From contig SVIP01000001.1 in assembly GCA_015069425.1 (NCBI GenBank), positions 186,001 to 250,000 of the forward strand: a DNA stretch of 64,000 nucleotides, written 5' to 3'. How positions within the stretch are numbered: position 1 is the first letter of the stretch; each line of letters begins with the position of its first letter. The notes below the pieces were generated by a model. It was not told where the DNA came from. It saw nothing but the letters and a program-made list of their open reading frames with translations, and did no database searches. This document shows positions 52,116-61,576 of the stretch, in pieces. The DNA comes from Clostridiales bacterium. GTDB taxonomy: Bacteria; Bacillota; Clostridia; Christensenellales; Borkfalkiaceae. The translations under genes were made by a program, and so were the position numbers.

Positions 52116-53135
52116 TTACGGATTTAAAACTATTTTTATCATATCTTTTGGCTTGTTATCCAAAATTTCAATCGCTTTATTTATTTGATTTAACGGCAAC
52201 ACTGTAGTAACCATATCTTTTAAATTAAGTTTGCCATCTTTTGCAAACTCAATAACCTTTTCCCATGCTAATGAATTTCCAGTGTATCCACAAATGTTAA
52301 TTTGATTTAGAATAACGTCAAAAACAGGAAGTTTTACACTAAAACTTTTATCCGGTAACCCATAAAGAATAATGTTTCCGCCTTTTTTAATATAATTAAA
52401 ACTTTCGGCTATTATTTTTTCACTACCAGTTGCGTCTGCAAAATAATCCACGCCAAGTCCATTAGTTTCTTCCTTTATTCTTTGTAAAACACTTTCTTTA
52501 GAGCTGTCTATAACTACGTCCGCACCAAAATGATACGCTTGTGCTTTCTTAACATCATTTCTCACAACGCAAATAACTTTGCTTGCGTTATATAGTTTAG
52601 CCGCTTGAATAAACGACAATCCCGCAACACCAGCACCATAAACAAGTACAGTTTTATCCGCCACGTTAGAGGACATAATTGCACCGAACGGACAAACAAC
52701 GGCTTCCATTATCCCCGCTTCGTTGTCGCTTATTTGATCTGGTAAAAAATGCACACAAGACCTTGGAACACACACGTAATCTGCATGCCCTCCATTAAAA
52801 GGTGGATAACCTATTTCCCCTGCGTCGCATAAATGTCTCATACCATTTTTACAAAATTCACACTCATTACAACCAACGTAAGTTTCCACTACAACACGCT
52901 TACCAATTACGTCATTTTCAACTCCGTTGCCAACTTCTACAATTTCACCGCATATTTCATGTCCTAAAATGTGCGGTGGATTGCATAAAGTAATCTTTCC
53001 CGTTATAATATGATGTTCAGTAACACAGAAACCAGTAGCGAGAACCTTTAATTTAACCCACCCATCTTTAACTTTCGGCTCGGCAGTTTGTTCATATCGA
53101 ACATCTCTTTCTCCATACCAAACAAGTGCGTTCAT
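52116..53135 (-). CDS. Zinc-dependent alcohol dehydrogenase (MDR)
   Basis: The four-cysteine structural zinc site CNECEFCKNGMRHLC (~94-108), a catalytic-zinc region starting GFCVTEHHIITG and GHEICGE, and a coenzyme loop (YGAGVAGLSFIQ) are all visible. The 339-residue length is typical. Its ATG overlaps the upstream aldolase stop by four bases. It probably reduces the aldehyde released by the aldolase, or oxidises a polyol or aldonate, in this operon. Confidence 0.9.
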   Translation of the reverse strand: MNALVWYGERDVRYEQTAEPKVKDGWVKLKVLATGFCVTEHHIITGKITLCNPPHILGHEICGEIVEVGNGVENDVIGKRVVVETYVGCNECEFCKNGMRHLCDAGEIGYPPFNGGHADYVCVPRSCVHFLPDQISDNEAGIMEAVVCPFGAIMSSNVADKTVLVYGAGVAGLSFIQAAKLYNASKVICVVRNDVKKAQAYHFGADVVIDSSKESVLQRIKEETNGLGVDYFADATGSEKIIAESFNYIKKGGNIILYGLPDKSFSVKLPVFDVILNQINICGYTGNSLAWEKVIEFAKDGKLNLKDMVTTVLPLNQINKAIEILDNKPKDMIKIVLNP

Positions 53136-54022
53136 GATTTTAATTTCCTTATTTCATCTTTCATTTGCAAGTATAAATCTTCAGCTTTATCAACGTTAGA
53201 TAAAACAGATATTTCACCAACGTCTAAGCCATTCGCTTTTGCCACTAACTTATAGCCATCTGGGAAAACAAGACTATCCGCCAAGCGCAACAACGGCAAT
53301 ATACTTCTTTGTACTTCCATCGCTTTTTCTAAATTTCCATTTTGATAATTCTTGTATATTTCTTTAATAGTATTTGGGAAAATAGCACCAAATGCCGTCA
53401 TGCTTCCTTTAACACCAGCAATCAACGATGGTAATAAACAATCGTCAGTACCAGAATAAATAATAAAATCTGGTCTTAACTTTCTTGCAACATCACACTC
53501 ATGAGAAATTTTTTTCAAATTTCCTGAAGAATCTTTCATACCCACAAGATTTGGAATTTTTAGCATTTCTTTAAAAGTATCTAACATAATTTCCGTTGTG
53601 AAAAAATGCACGTTGTATGCAATTATTCTCATTTCACCAGCATACTCACACACTTCTTTATAAAAAGACAAAACTTCATCTTGTTTTAACGGATAGTAAT
53701 ATGGTGGACAAATTAAACACGCATCATATTCTAATTCTTTTGCCTTGTCGATATACGCTTTAATTTCGTTTAATGAAACAGCACACGCTCCAGCAACTAA
53801 AAACTTTCTGCCTTTGTTAACTTCTTTGACCACTTCCATCATTTTGATTTTATCTTCAAATGAAAGTTTTGGATACTCTCCTGTTGAAGAACAAGGAAAA
53901 ATTCCGTCTATCTCTGTATTACATAGTTCTTCAACTTGTTTTTTTACTTCTTCATAGTTCGGTTTTTCACCATTAATAAATGGCGTTACAGTAACTCCGA
54001 TTTCACCTCTAATATCTCTCAT
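53132..54022 (-). CDS. DapA/KDG-aldolase family protein
   Basis: The Schiff-base Lys163 in VGMKDSSGN, Tyr136 in IAYNVHFF, and the substrate carboxylate site CSSTGEY (~44-50) mark the dihydrodipicolinate synthase/N-acetylneuraminate lyase superfamily. Directly after an enolase-superfamily dehydratase, it most likely splits a 2-keto-3-deoxy-aldonate to pyruvate and an aldehyde. The length of 296 residues is typical. The exact sugar acid is not determined. Confidence 0.9.
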   Translation of the reverse strand: MRDIRGEIGVTVTPFINGEKPNYEEVKKQVEELCNTEIDGIFPCSSTGEYPKLSFEDKIKMMEVVKEVNKGRKFLVAGACAVSLNEIKAYIDKAKELEYDACLICPPYYYPLKQDEVLSFYKEVCEYAGEMRIIAYNVHFFTTEIMLDTFKEMLKIPNLVGMKDSSGNLKKISHECDVARKLRPDFIIYSGTDDCLLPSLIAGVKGSMTAFGAIFPNTIKEIYKNYQNGNLEKAMEVQRSILPLLRLADSLVFPDGYKLVAKANGLDVGEISVLSNVDKAEDLYLQMKDEIRKLKS

Positions 54023-54026
54023 AATC

Positions 54027-55154
54027 TTATCCTTTTACGCTAAATCTCTTAACTGCATCGTAATTTAAATCAATTCCTAAACCTTTTGTCATAGGAATAT
54101 GCACGAAACCATCGTCGTCAATCTTAAAAATTGGACTTGTAAGTGTCTTTCTTAAAATTGTTTCTTGTTCACAGAACTCTTGATACCAAGCGTTAGGAAG
54201 TGATGCTATATATTGAAGTGTTGCACTCATCAAAATGTTTGTTTTAAATGCGTGAGGAATTACAGTCGCATTGTATTGCTCAGCAAGGTCTATTAATTTT
54301 CTTGCAATAGTTAATCCACCGCAACGACTCATATCTGGTTGAACAATATCAACACATCCATTTTCTAAAAGTTCTCTATATTCATGAAGGGTGCCGACTT
54401 CTTCACCACCAGAAATCCTAGTAGTAGTATTTCTATTGAGTCTTGCATAGCCATCAATATTATCTGGATGAAACGGTTCTTCTACCCAATAAACGTCATA
54501 CTCTTCAAACTCTTTAACGGCTTTCATTGCTCCCTTAACGTCAGTCCAACGCATACCGATATCAATCATTAACTTTTTATCATCGCCAAGAGCCTTTCTA
54601 CACCATTTAACTAAATTTACGTCTTTTTCAAAACTTTCGCCAAGCGCACCCCAGCCCAATTTAATACCCTTATAATGTCCGGGAGCCATGTGCTTTTCTA
54701 TAAGTTCATAAACTTCTTTTTCCGTGCCAGGCATTAAAACGGAACAATAAGCTTCAACCTTGTCCCTATAAACGCCACCAAGTGCTTTGGCTGTTGGAAC
54801 TCCGTATTTCTTACCGATAATATCCCACAATGCCATATCTACACCGCTTATTGCTTGTATACCTGCACCACGTCTACCATAATATATTGACTTATCATAC
54901 ATTTTTCTCCAAAGTCTTTCAACGTCTAATGGGTCTTCGCCAATCAAAACGTCTCTAAGTCCAAAACAAGCCATATGTGACGCTGGTGTTTTTATAATTG
55001 CATCCATTACATACGGAGAACTATCAATTTCACCTATACCGTAAATACCTTCGTCAGTTTCAACTAAAACAACAATTGTATCTTGACTTCCATCGCCAAT
55101 AATCTCAATTTTATCTTGCTTTAATATAAATGTTTTTACATCTGTAATTTTCAT
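54027..55154 (-). CDS. Mandelate racemase/enolase-superfamily sugar-acid dehydratase
   Basis: The barrel keeps catalytic residues: Lys162/Lys165 (KGIKLG), metal ligands Asp198 (MIDIGMRW), Glu225 (VEEPF) and Glu251 (SGGEE), and His301 (IPHAFK). This arrangement resembles mandelate-racemase subgroup aldonate/aldarate dehydratases. In context with the next-gene DapA-like aldolase it would dehydrate an aldonate to a 2-keto-3-deoxy acid. The substrate stereochemistry cannot be called from sequence. Confidence 0.88.
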   Translation of the reverse strand: MKITDVKTFILKQDKIEIIGDGSQDTIVVLVETDEGIYGIGEIDSSPYVMDAIIKTPASHMACFGLRDVLIGEDPLDVERLWRKMYDKSIYYGRRGAGIQAISGVDMALWDIIGKKYGVPTAKALGGVYRDKVEAYCSVLMPGTEKEVYELIEKHMAPGHYKGIKLGWGALGESFEKDVNLVKWCRKALGDDKKLMIDIGMRWTDVKGAMKAVKEFEEYDVYWVEEPFHPDNIDGYARLNRNTTTRISGGEEVGTLHEYRELLENGCVDIVQPDMSRCGGLTIARKLIDLAEQYNATVIPHAFKTNILMSATLQYIASLPNAWYQEFCEQETILRKTLTSPIFKIDDDGFVHIPMTKGLGIDLNYDAVKRFSVKG

Positions 55155-55165
55155 AAAACACCTTC

Positions 55166-55819
55166 CTATTTTAATATAAATTTTTCTATTTCAAGCGGAT
55201 AATCAAATAATTTTTCATATCCGTTTTTAGTTATAATGTAATCATTTTCAAGCCTAATGCCAAATTTATTTTTAATGTATATGCCCGGTTCTAATGTTAC
55301 TATATCCCCAACTTTTAAGGCTTTTGTATTATTTGGTAAAAATTGAGGTTGAAGCAATCTTTTACGCCCAATTAGATGCCCTGCGTGATGAAAAAAAGTA
55401 TTTTCAAAAGGCATTAATCGTTGTCTCATAAAATCATAAATATCACACGCCTTTAAATTTGGCCTTAAAATTTTTTCTGTCTCTTCTAACGCACAACGAA
55501 CAAGATTATAAATATAAACTTGCTCTTTGCTTGGCTTTCCAACAAAAAAAGTTCTCGTTGTATCAACGCAAACACCATCTTTCCTCGGTAGCAAATCAAG
55601 TATAATACAATCTCCTTGCTTTATCTGATAATCGCTTGCATCACCTTCCCCTAAAGAAGCTCTCTCTCCAGCAACTATATCCCCCTTAAACGAGAATTTG
55701 CCAAGTTCTTTTTTATAAACAGACATAACGTACTTTTTAATTTGTTTTTCCGTTTTCATTATCTGCATTCCATCATAAATTTTAGACGTTGCCTGTAATA
55801 AATTTTGTATTTTTGTCAT
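55166..55819 (-). CDS. M24-family metallopeptidase, stand-alone catalytic domain
   Basis: The 217-residue protein contains only the pita-bread domain, with all five metal ligands visible: Asp in ILDLLP, Asp in CVDTTRTF, His in HHAGHLIG, Glu in TLEPGIY and Glu in IRLENDY. The usual N-terminal creatinase domain is absent. Unlike the creatinase-like gene at 18426 it should bind two metals. It is the first gene of the sugar-acid operon, where a peptidase is unexpected; it may act on an amino-acid or amide-linked sugar derivative. Start follows AAAGGAA. Confidence 0.82.
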   Translation of the reverse strand: MTKIQNLLQATSKIYDGMQIMKTEKQIKKYVMSVYKKELGKFSFKGDIVAGERASLGEGDASDYQIKQGDCIILDLLPRKDGVCVDTTRTFFVGKPSKEQVYIYNLVRCALEETEKILRPNLKACDIYDFMRQRLMPFENTFFHHAGHLIGRKRLLQPQFLPNNTKALKVGDIVTLEPGIYIKNKFGIRLENDYIITKNGYEKLFDYPLEIEKFILK

Positions 55820-55873
55820 AGTATTCCTTTAACTTTTAATTCAAGTTTTTAAAGAACTTATCATTTAAATTTT

Positions 55874-55901
55874 ATTATAAACACTTAATAATTATTGTCA
55901 A
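55874..55901 (-). promoter_or_regulatory. Promoter of 55819-to-50878 operon
   Basis: On the minus strand TTGACA (55901-55896), 16 bp and TATAAT (55879-55874). Confidence 0.75.
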
Positions 55902-55960
55902 GACCTACTAAATCAAATTGTATTTTTTTGCTAAAAATTAGAACTATTTTACCATTTCGT

Positions 55961-55989
55961 TTGACTTTTCTTTTTTGTTTTTGTATTAT
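55961..55989 (+). promoter_or_regulatory. Promoter of PocR-AraC gene
   Basis: TTGACT (55961-55966), 17 bp and TATTAT (55984-55989) precede an AAGGA ribosome site. Confidence 0.75.
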
Positions 55990-56018
55990 TTAAAAAAATA
56001 GTTGGATAAGGAAATAAA

Positions 56019-56861
56019 ATGACCGAAATAAATATAAATACAGATTTATTGTTTAACACTTTAAAATCTTTTTATACTTTAACCAAACTTAAAATAGTTG
56101 TATTCAACGAAAACTATGAAAAAATAATATCTTTTCCAGAACAAGATTCATTATTTTGTTCATACATTCAAACGCATCCTTTATTTAAGAGCAAATGTGA
56201 AGAATGCGTTAAATTTTTTTGTGAAAATTGCAAAGCAAAAAAAGGTTTATATATAAATCAGTGTCATGCCGGCTTAACAGAGGCTGTTTTGCCATTAATA
56301 GACGACAACGATATAATTTTAGGTTATATTATGTTTGGGCAAACCTCTGAATATGCAACAAGAAAACAATTGATTAACCACGTTAAAAAAGTTTGCCAAA
56401 ACGTATGTAAACTTGATGATAATTCTCTAAATTATTTAAAAAAGATACAACTTAGACCTACTGATGAAATTCTATCGGCGGCAGAAATTCTAAAAGCAAT
56501 AGGTAATTATATTACAATTAATCAATTTATTGCTAAAAAAGCAAATTACTTTATGTTAGACTTATATTCATATATCGATCAACATGTTTGTGATAAAATT
56601 ACAGTTGATGACATTTGTAAAAATCTTTACATTTCAAAAACAAAGTTGTATAGTTTAATTTCAAAAGAACTCCCTGATGGTTTGAACAATTATATAATGA
56701 ATAAAAAATTAAGTATAGTTTTAAATCTTTTATATTCTACCAATAAAAATCTTTCCCAAATAGCAAAAGAAGTTGGCATTGACAATGCAAATTATCTTTG
56801 CAAATTATTTAAAAAAAGTTACAATATAACTCCTACTGAATACAGAAAAAAATTCAGATAA
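56019..56861 (+). CDS. PocR-domain AraC-family regulator
   Basis: The N-terminal half has the PocR sensory layout: a cysteine-rich CEECVKFFCENC stretch, CHAGLTEAVLPL and LGYIMFGQTSE. The C-terminal AraC domain has the HTH with ICKNLYISKTKLYSLISKE and NYLCKLFKKSYNITPTEYR. PocR domains sense small organic ligands, so this is a good candidate regulator of the divergent sugar-acid operon (55819). Length is 280 residues. Confidence 0.9.
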   Translation: MTEININTDLLFNTLKSFYTLTKLKIVVFNENYEKIISFPEQDSLFCSYIQTHPLFKSKCEECVKFFCENCKAKKGLYINQCHAGLTEAVLPLIDDNDIILGYIMFGQTSEYATRKQLINHVKKVCQNVCKLDDNSLNYLKKIQLRPTDEILSAAEILKAIGNYITINQFIAKKANYFMLDLYSYIDQHVCDKITVDDICKNLYISKTKLYSLISKELPDGLNNYIMNKKLSIVLNLLYSTNKNLSQIAKEVGIDNANYLCKLFKKSYNITPTEYRKKFR

Positions 56862-57032
56862 ATCTATGTATTGAATAACATATAAAAAAGCCCTATAAAC
56901 ATTATGCATAACACAATAGAGTATAAGGCTCAAATTTTATATTAAGTTTGTCGAGTAAAAGCTTTATGTCTTCTGCAATAGTGCTCAGAACTTCCAAAAT
57001 TCAGCTATTTTTACTAATACAGTGGATAAATA

Positions 57033-58187
57033 TTAAAAAATTTGCTTTCCTTCCAAAAAGACTTTTTTAACATTGAAAGCACTATCAACAAGTATAATGT
57101 CGGCAATTTTGCCTTCTTCAATCGAACCGTAATCCTTATCAATGCCAATAAGTTTTGCAGGATTTAAACTAGCCATGCGTACAACGTTACACATGCCGTA
57201 AGGAGTATAAGACATAACGTTTCTACAAGCACTATCCAATGTTAAATGGCTCCCAGCAAGCCATCCTTCTGGATCATAGTTAAGGTCGGGGCCCCATTTT
57301 ACACCTTTTTCTTCAGCATTCGTGTAATCACCAGTTTTTGGATAGCTATCCGAAATAAGAATAATTTTTTCTACACCTTTAGCACGAATAACTGAATTTA
57401 TTGTATAAGGCGATAGATGAACTCCGTTCTGGTCACAAATTAGTTCCGCGTAAATATCGGGGTTGCAAAGCGTATATTCGTCGCACCCTGCACCATGTCT
57501 ACCTTGATTTATTTTTGGAGGTTTTCCGCTATCACCGTGATGAGTTTGGACTTTTACGCCTAAATTAGCAACTTTTTCGCATTGCTCCGACGTTGCCCCA
57601 GAATGTCCAAAAGCAAAAATAGCATTACTATTTACACTTTTTACATAGTTCATAAACTCTATAATATTTTTTCTTGCAGGGTCAATCGCCCAAACTTTAA
57701 CGTAGTTAGCAATATTATCCACAAGTTCTTTATATTTTGAGATATGTATTTCATCAGCCCATTTAAAAAGTGCCATGTTGCTTCCTCCTGAACGCATATA
57801 TGGCGCTTCCATATATAGACCTTTGATTATTTTTCCCTTGCTAGTTTTCGAAAACTCTTTTAACTTTTCACACCCCAAAATCATTTCTTGTGCTGTATAT
57901 GTTTGATAAAAAGTTGGTAATACCGTAGTTTGACCATGCATTAAAAAATGATTACAACATTCTTCGGGATTATCAATAAAAAAATTATTTTCTGAACCAT
58001 GATTATGAATATCAATAAGTCCAGGTGATGAGAATAGACCGTTTGCATCTATAATATCAGTGGACGTTGGGATTTCAATATCAACCATTTTACAAACTTT
58101 TAATATTCTATCATTTTCAAATAAGATTACACCATCAAATATTATTCCCTTTTCAAGAATAATATTTGTATTTATAATTGCTTTCAC
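57033..58187 (-). CDS. NagA-like amidohydrolase (divergent)
   Basis: Amidohydrolase motifs are kept: DIHNHGSE (His pair), GLYMEAPYM (Glu), AFGHSGA, QTHHGDSG and LISDSYPKTG (Asp). Insertions and altered segments (INQGRHGAGCDEY) set it apart from the classical NagA at 27752. The start is GTG at 58187, with AAAGGA nine bases upstream; a longer frame to 58229 has no ribosome site. It follows an amidohydrolase_2 and two NagB-superfamily genes, so the operon looks like a second amino-sugar-type pathway, but on a different sugar. Confidence 0.82.
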   Translation of the reverse strand: MKAIINTNIILEKGIIFDGVILFENDRILKVCKMVDIEIPTSTDIIDANGLFSSPGLIDIHNHGSENNFFIDNPEECCNHFLMHGQTTVLPTFYQTYTAQEMILGCEKLKEFSKTSKGKIIKGLYMEAPYMRSGGSNMALFKWADEIHISKYKELVDNIANYVKVWAIDPARKNIIEFMNYVKSVNSNAIFAFGHSGATSEQCEKVANLGVKVQTHHGDSGKPPKINQGRHGAGCDEYTLCNPDIYAELICDQNGVHLSPYTINSVIRAKGVEKIILISDSYPKTGDYTNAEEKGVKWGPDLNYDPEGWLAGSHLTLDSACRNVMSYTPYGMCNVVRMASLNPAKLIGIDKDYGSIEEGKIADIILVDSAFNVKKVFLEGKQIF

Positions 58188-58267
58188 TGTAGATCTTCCT
58201 TTCAAATACGTACTTATTAAACTTAACACTTCTTACGTTTGCTTATACGTATATTATAATTATTTTA

Positions 58268-59290
58268 TTAAAATTTAATACTGTAAAGTTCGCCTGCATT
58301 CTTCCACATAATATCATCAATATCTTCTTTAGAAAGCGAAAGATTTATTGACGCTTTCTTAAATGCTCGCAATATTTCATAACAGAAATTAGTAACGTTC
58401 TTTTCGTCTGTTTCTTTCATATGGATATCATTTGATACATCTCCATACATACCTCTTGGTACAACGTTGATATAATTACCATTTTCACTTATTCTGTACA
58501 TTCTCATTTTAGCAATAGGCATATCCGTTCCAAATAGCACTCTCTTGCTACCCATTAAGTTAATGCACTTTTCTATTGCATAAGAATAAGTATTTGCAGA
58601 AAAGTCAAACATCATATTTTTTGTATTTGAGGCTAATATCTCGAGTGCATCACCCAAATCTTCAGGCGAATACGCTCTGCCTATGTGCGCAACAATAAGT
58701 TTTACGTTTGGATATTTTTGTTCTATTTCTATTAGTTGTTTTATATTAGTTGAATTTTTTAATCTATCATTTTTAGAAATATGTAAAACGACTTTCCAAC
58801 CGTATTTATCACATACTTTTAGATGCTCTTCTGGTAAAAAATCAAATATATCAGCATCTGCACCTTTCACATTAGTATTACAGTTGTTCAAATATGGTTT
58901 TAAGCCTTGAAACCCACCATTTATCACCTGTTCTTCTATAAACTCGGCACTGTCTATAAACTTATTCATAAATAGTGCTGGATAGCCTTTTTCTTTACTT
59001 AACCTAGATACGTATTCATTGCTTTCAAGTACCAATCCACTAGGCGTGCCAAAAATAACAGGAACAACTTTTTTACCTGGAAAAAGTTCATCATAGCGAG
59101 CCAAAGATTCTTCAATGCTAGCCTCATTGTAAACATAATTTGTCCAACCATTTACTGCACCAGCTTTTTTCAATTTACTATGTTCCGGTAAAAATATGTG
59201 AACATGAGAATCAACAATTTTATCGGGCAGAAAATCATATAATTCTTCTTCATATACTTTCTTATCGTACAAATTAATTAAATCACTCAT
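58268..59290 (-). CDS. Amidohydrolase_2 family protein
   Basis: The TIM-barrel motifs are DSHVHIF (~27), VVLHISKND, VAHIGRAY and LFGTDMPIA, typical of the amidohydrolase_2 (lactonase/decarboxylase) group. Length is 340 residues. It lies between the NagB-like genes (113-bp gap) and the NagA-like gene in one direction. It could open a lactone or deacylate an intermediate. The substrate is unknown. Confidence 0.82.
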   Translation of the reverse strand: MSDLINLYDKKVYEEELYDFLPDKIVDSHVHIFLPEHSKLKKAGAVNGWTNYVYNEASIEESLARYDELFPGKKVVPVIFGTPSGLVLESNEYVSRLSKEKGYPALFMNKFIDSAEFIEEQVINGGFQGLKPYLNNCNTNVKGADADIFDFLPEEHLKVCDKYGWKVVLHISKNDRLKNSTNIKQLIEIEQKYPNVKLIVAHIGRAYSPEDLGDALEILASNTKNMMFDFSANTYSYAIEKCINLMGSKRVLFGTDMPIAKMRMYRISENGNYINVVPRGMYGDVSNDIHMKETDEKNVTNFCYEILRAFKKASINLSLSKEDIDDIMWKNAGELYSIKF

Positions 59291-59403
59291 ATACCAACCT
59301 TTTTTATCTTAAATTTTTGCAACTTGTTTTTTATTATGTTAATATTAGCACAACACCTTTAATTTCTAACAATTTTATATCTTTTTTATACAATAATTAT
59401 AAA

Positions 59404-60333
59404 TTAAAGTTCGATAAGTTCCATCGGTTCAATGGGGCGCGCCATATCTTCACTAACATAAATAGTGCCTTTAGTAAGTTGGAAAATCGATGCTGGTACT
59501 TCCATGCAAACTGGTCCGTAAAGTTGAAGTCTAGATATCATTCTTTCCCATGCTGAATAACCGCCCACACTCTGCAAGTCGTGTCTTTCAAGATGTTCAC
59601 GTGCATGTAAAACATCGTACGGGCCAATAGAAACCGAATATCGTGGCGTGTGCCATAACGGAGCGTTACCACCAGAATTTTGCTGAATTGTCAAACGGTG
59701 ATTATCTACAAAGCAAGCTTTTATCTTAAGGAAATCCTCAAGATTATCAGCCTTAAATGCCTTTGTGTTTGGATCAACAAACGCAGTATGACCAATCCAT
59801 CCTGTTGCTGAAAGTAACAAATCTGCTCCACCATCACCTTCTTCAGCAATCATATCTGAATATGATTTTATATTCTCATTAGTGTAGTAATGCATTTGTT
59901 TAAGTGGTGGTCTTAAATCCTCCCTAAATTGCATATAAAACTCAGTCATAAAGTGTCCGCCTAACGAGCGATACCAAGATATAGGCGCAACGTTTCCGTC
60001 TTCATCTGCGTATTCATCCATGCAGAAAGTATGAATATTTCTTGCTGATACGTTAAATTCATTGCACATATGCGCAACTGCAGTGTAAATATTTTTCCAT
60101 GAGTTTGGGAAAACAATTACGGTTTTCTTATCCATAACGTCTGATTTATATATCCAGTCAAAAAGTTCGCAAGCAACCGCACTAGATGGATGAGGAACAA
60201 CTTTAATACTATAACCGTTTTTGTTGGTTATTTCCATTTCACTTCTCTTTATATTTCTACAATATTCAAGCACTGCCTTATCTTGAGTTGGAAGCCAAGC
60301 ACTTGGTTTAAAATCAAATAAACTTCTATTCAT
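59404..60333 (-). CDS. NagB-superfamily protein (glucosamine-6-P isomerase-like), variant
   Basis: The fold is recognisable by FCMDEYADEDG (Asp106) and GWIGHTAFVDP (His182, Asp187), matching the active-site blocks of NagB. Other positions differ, for example VFPNSWKNIY in place of the usual phosphate loop, and the protein is about 60 residues longer than NagB. It may deaminate or isomerise a different amino sugar or work with the paralogue encoded next to it. It is the second gene of the 61324 operon, 13 bp after its paralogue. Confidence 0.82.
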   Translation of the reverse strand: MNRSLFDFKPSAWLPTQDKAVLEYCRNIKRSEMEITNKNGYSIKVVPHPSSAVACELFDWIYKSDVMDKKTVIVFPNSWKNIYTAVAHMCNEFNVSARNIHTFCMDEYADEDGNVAPISWYRSLGGHFMTEFYMQFREDLRPPLKQMHYYTNENIKSYSDMIAEEGDGGADLLLSATGWIGHTAFVDPNTKAFKADNLEDFLKIKACFVDNHRLTIQQNSGGNAPLWHTPRYSVSIGPYDVLHAREHLERHDLQSVGGYSAWERMISRLQLYGPVCMEVPASIFQLTKGTIYVSEDMARPIEPMELIEL

Positions 60334-60346
60334 GTTTTTTCTCTCC

Positions 60347-61324
60347 TTACTTTTCTTCCTTAGCTTTTATTTGAGCTATCTTTTCCAATATGTCATAGTC
60401 AGGCAAAGTTGTTGGTGGAACAGCAACTTCCTCAGATACGTAACAAATTCCTTTATTTAAACGCATGATAGAGCCAGGATTTTTCTCCGATATCGGACCA
60501 AACATTGCTAGGCGAAGTGGGAATTTTTGGTGAGAAACTCCACCACAACCAACTAGATACTCAACGTCAATCCACTCTTTAGCAGACATTAAGTCCTTAG
60601 GTCCAACTGTTACAGCCATTGGAGGAACATTCGCTATATCCCCTGCACAGCCGAACATACCGCGCAGCGAATCGTGAGCAATCATTTCTGGCATAGGCGT
60701 AACTAAACGAGAACCCATAGAAAGAAATTCATTTATGTCATTAGCAGGGAAAGATTCAAAATCAATTGCGCCAATACCACCCGACCAACTAAGTGCTGTG
60801 TAAGCAACATCTGCTCCACCTAATGCACTGAGTTCTTCTGAATATGTGGCAACGTTTTCATCTGTCCAAAAATGAATATTTTCAATAGGCATACGCAATG
60901 AAGCCTCTATTTTATTGTAGAAATACTTCATAAATTGCCCCGTGCGACTATAGGGACTTTGCCATGGTGCAACTTCACCTTTTTCGTTAGCATATTCATA
61001 TAAGAAGAAAACGTGAACATTGCGACAACTAATTTTATATTTGTTAATCATTTCCGCAACATTAATAAACACAGGGTTTTCTGGTGTAGGAAGAATAACT
61101 ACCAATTTCTCGTCTTTAATATCAGAAATTCGTATTCTTTGCATAAGATCAATAGCAAAATAATTGTGCACGTCAGAAACTACTTTTAATTCAAAGTTCG
61201 GATTTTCAAAGTTCTTACCTTGTTTAGCGTAAAAATCTTCTTTCATTACATTTAAGAGAACCTCTTCATCTCTAAAAGCAAGCCATTCTGCTGGTGCAAA
61301 TTTAAAATTCAGTTCATAAGCCAT
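60347..61324 (-). CDS. NagB-superfamily protein with lost catalytic residues
   Basis: The sequence aligns with its neighbour at 59404 along the whole length. At the catalytic Asp block FLYEYANEKG replaces MDEY, so Tyr109 stands where Asp should be. At the His block SWSGGIGAIDFE puts Gly183 where His should be. Both key residues are therefore gone, although Asp188 remains. It probably acts as a non-catalytic partner, a ligand sensor, or has a new function. It starts after AAAAGGAGA and heads the operon. Confidence 0.82.
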   Translation of the reverse strand: MAYELNFKFAPAEWLAFRDEEVLLNVMKEDFYAKQGKNFENPNFELKVVSDVHNYFAIDLMQRIRISDIKDEKLVVILPTPENPVFINVAEMINKYKISCRNVHVFFLYEYANEKGEVAPWQSPYSRTGQFMKYFYNKIEASLRMPIENIHFWTDENVATYSEELSALGGADVAYTALSWSGGIGAIDFESFPANDINEFLSMGSRLVTPMPEMIAHDSLRGMFGCAGDIANVPPMAVTVGPKDLMSAKEWIDVEYLVGCGGVSHQKFPLRLAMFGPISEKNPGSIMRLNKGICYVSEEVAVPPTTLPDYDILEKIAQIKAKEEK

Positions 61325-61389
61325 ATTTAGTCTCCTTTTCTCTTTTTAATATTTATAAAAATCAGTTTAAGCTGAAAATTTACAATTTC

Positions 61390-61418
61390 ATTTTATCAAA
61401 GCAAATTTTAATTGTCAA
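61390..61418 (-). promoter_or_regulatory. Promoter of 61324-to-57033 operon
   Basis: On the minus strand TTGACA (61418-61413), 17 bp and TAAAAT (61395-61390). A perfect seven-base inverted repeat lies just upstream. Confidence 0.75.
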
Positions 61419-61419
61419 T

Positions 61420-61452
61420 GCACGATTAGGCTTTTTATTGGTACTATCGTGC
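61420..61452. promoter_or_regulatory. Palindromic operator candidate
   Basis: GCACGAT (61420-61426) and ATCGTGC (61446-61452) form a perfect inverted repeat directly upstream of the minus -35, between this operon and the divergent AraC gene. Confidence 0.5.
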
Positions 61453-61493
61453 TTTTAAATATCAATTTTTTTAATTTTTTAAGCATTTTTATA

Positions 61494-61522
61494 TTGACAT
61501 TTTGTTTACAATAATATAACAT
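61494..61522 (+). promoter_or_regulatory. Promoter of AraC gene at 61577
   Basis: TTGACA (61494-61499), 17 bp and TAACAT (61517-61522) precede the AAAGGA ribosome site. Confidence 0.6.
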
Positions 61523-61576
61523 TAATTTGTTGATAATCAAAAAACACTAGATAATATTTAATAAAGGAAATATAAA

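Noticed and set aside
56889-56932. Weak hairpin after the PocR-AraC gene (AGCCCTATA ... TATAAGGCT)
   Set aside because: The stem is short and interrupted, and there is no clear T-run, so it was not called a terminator.
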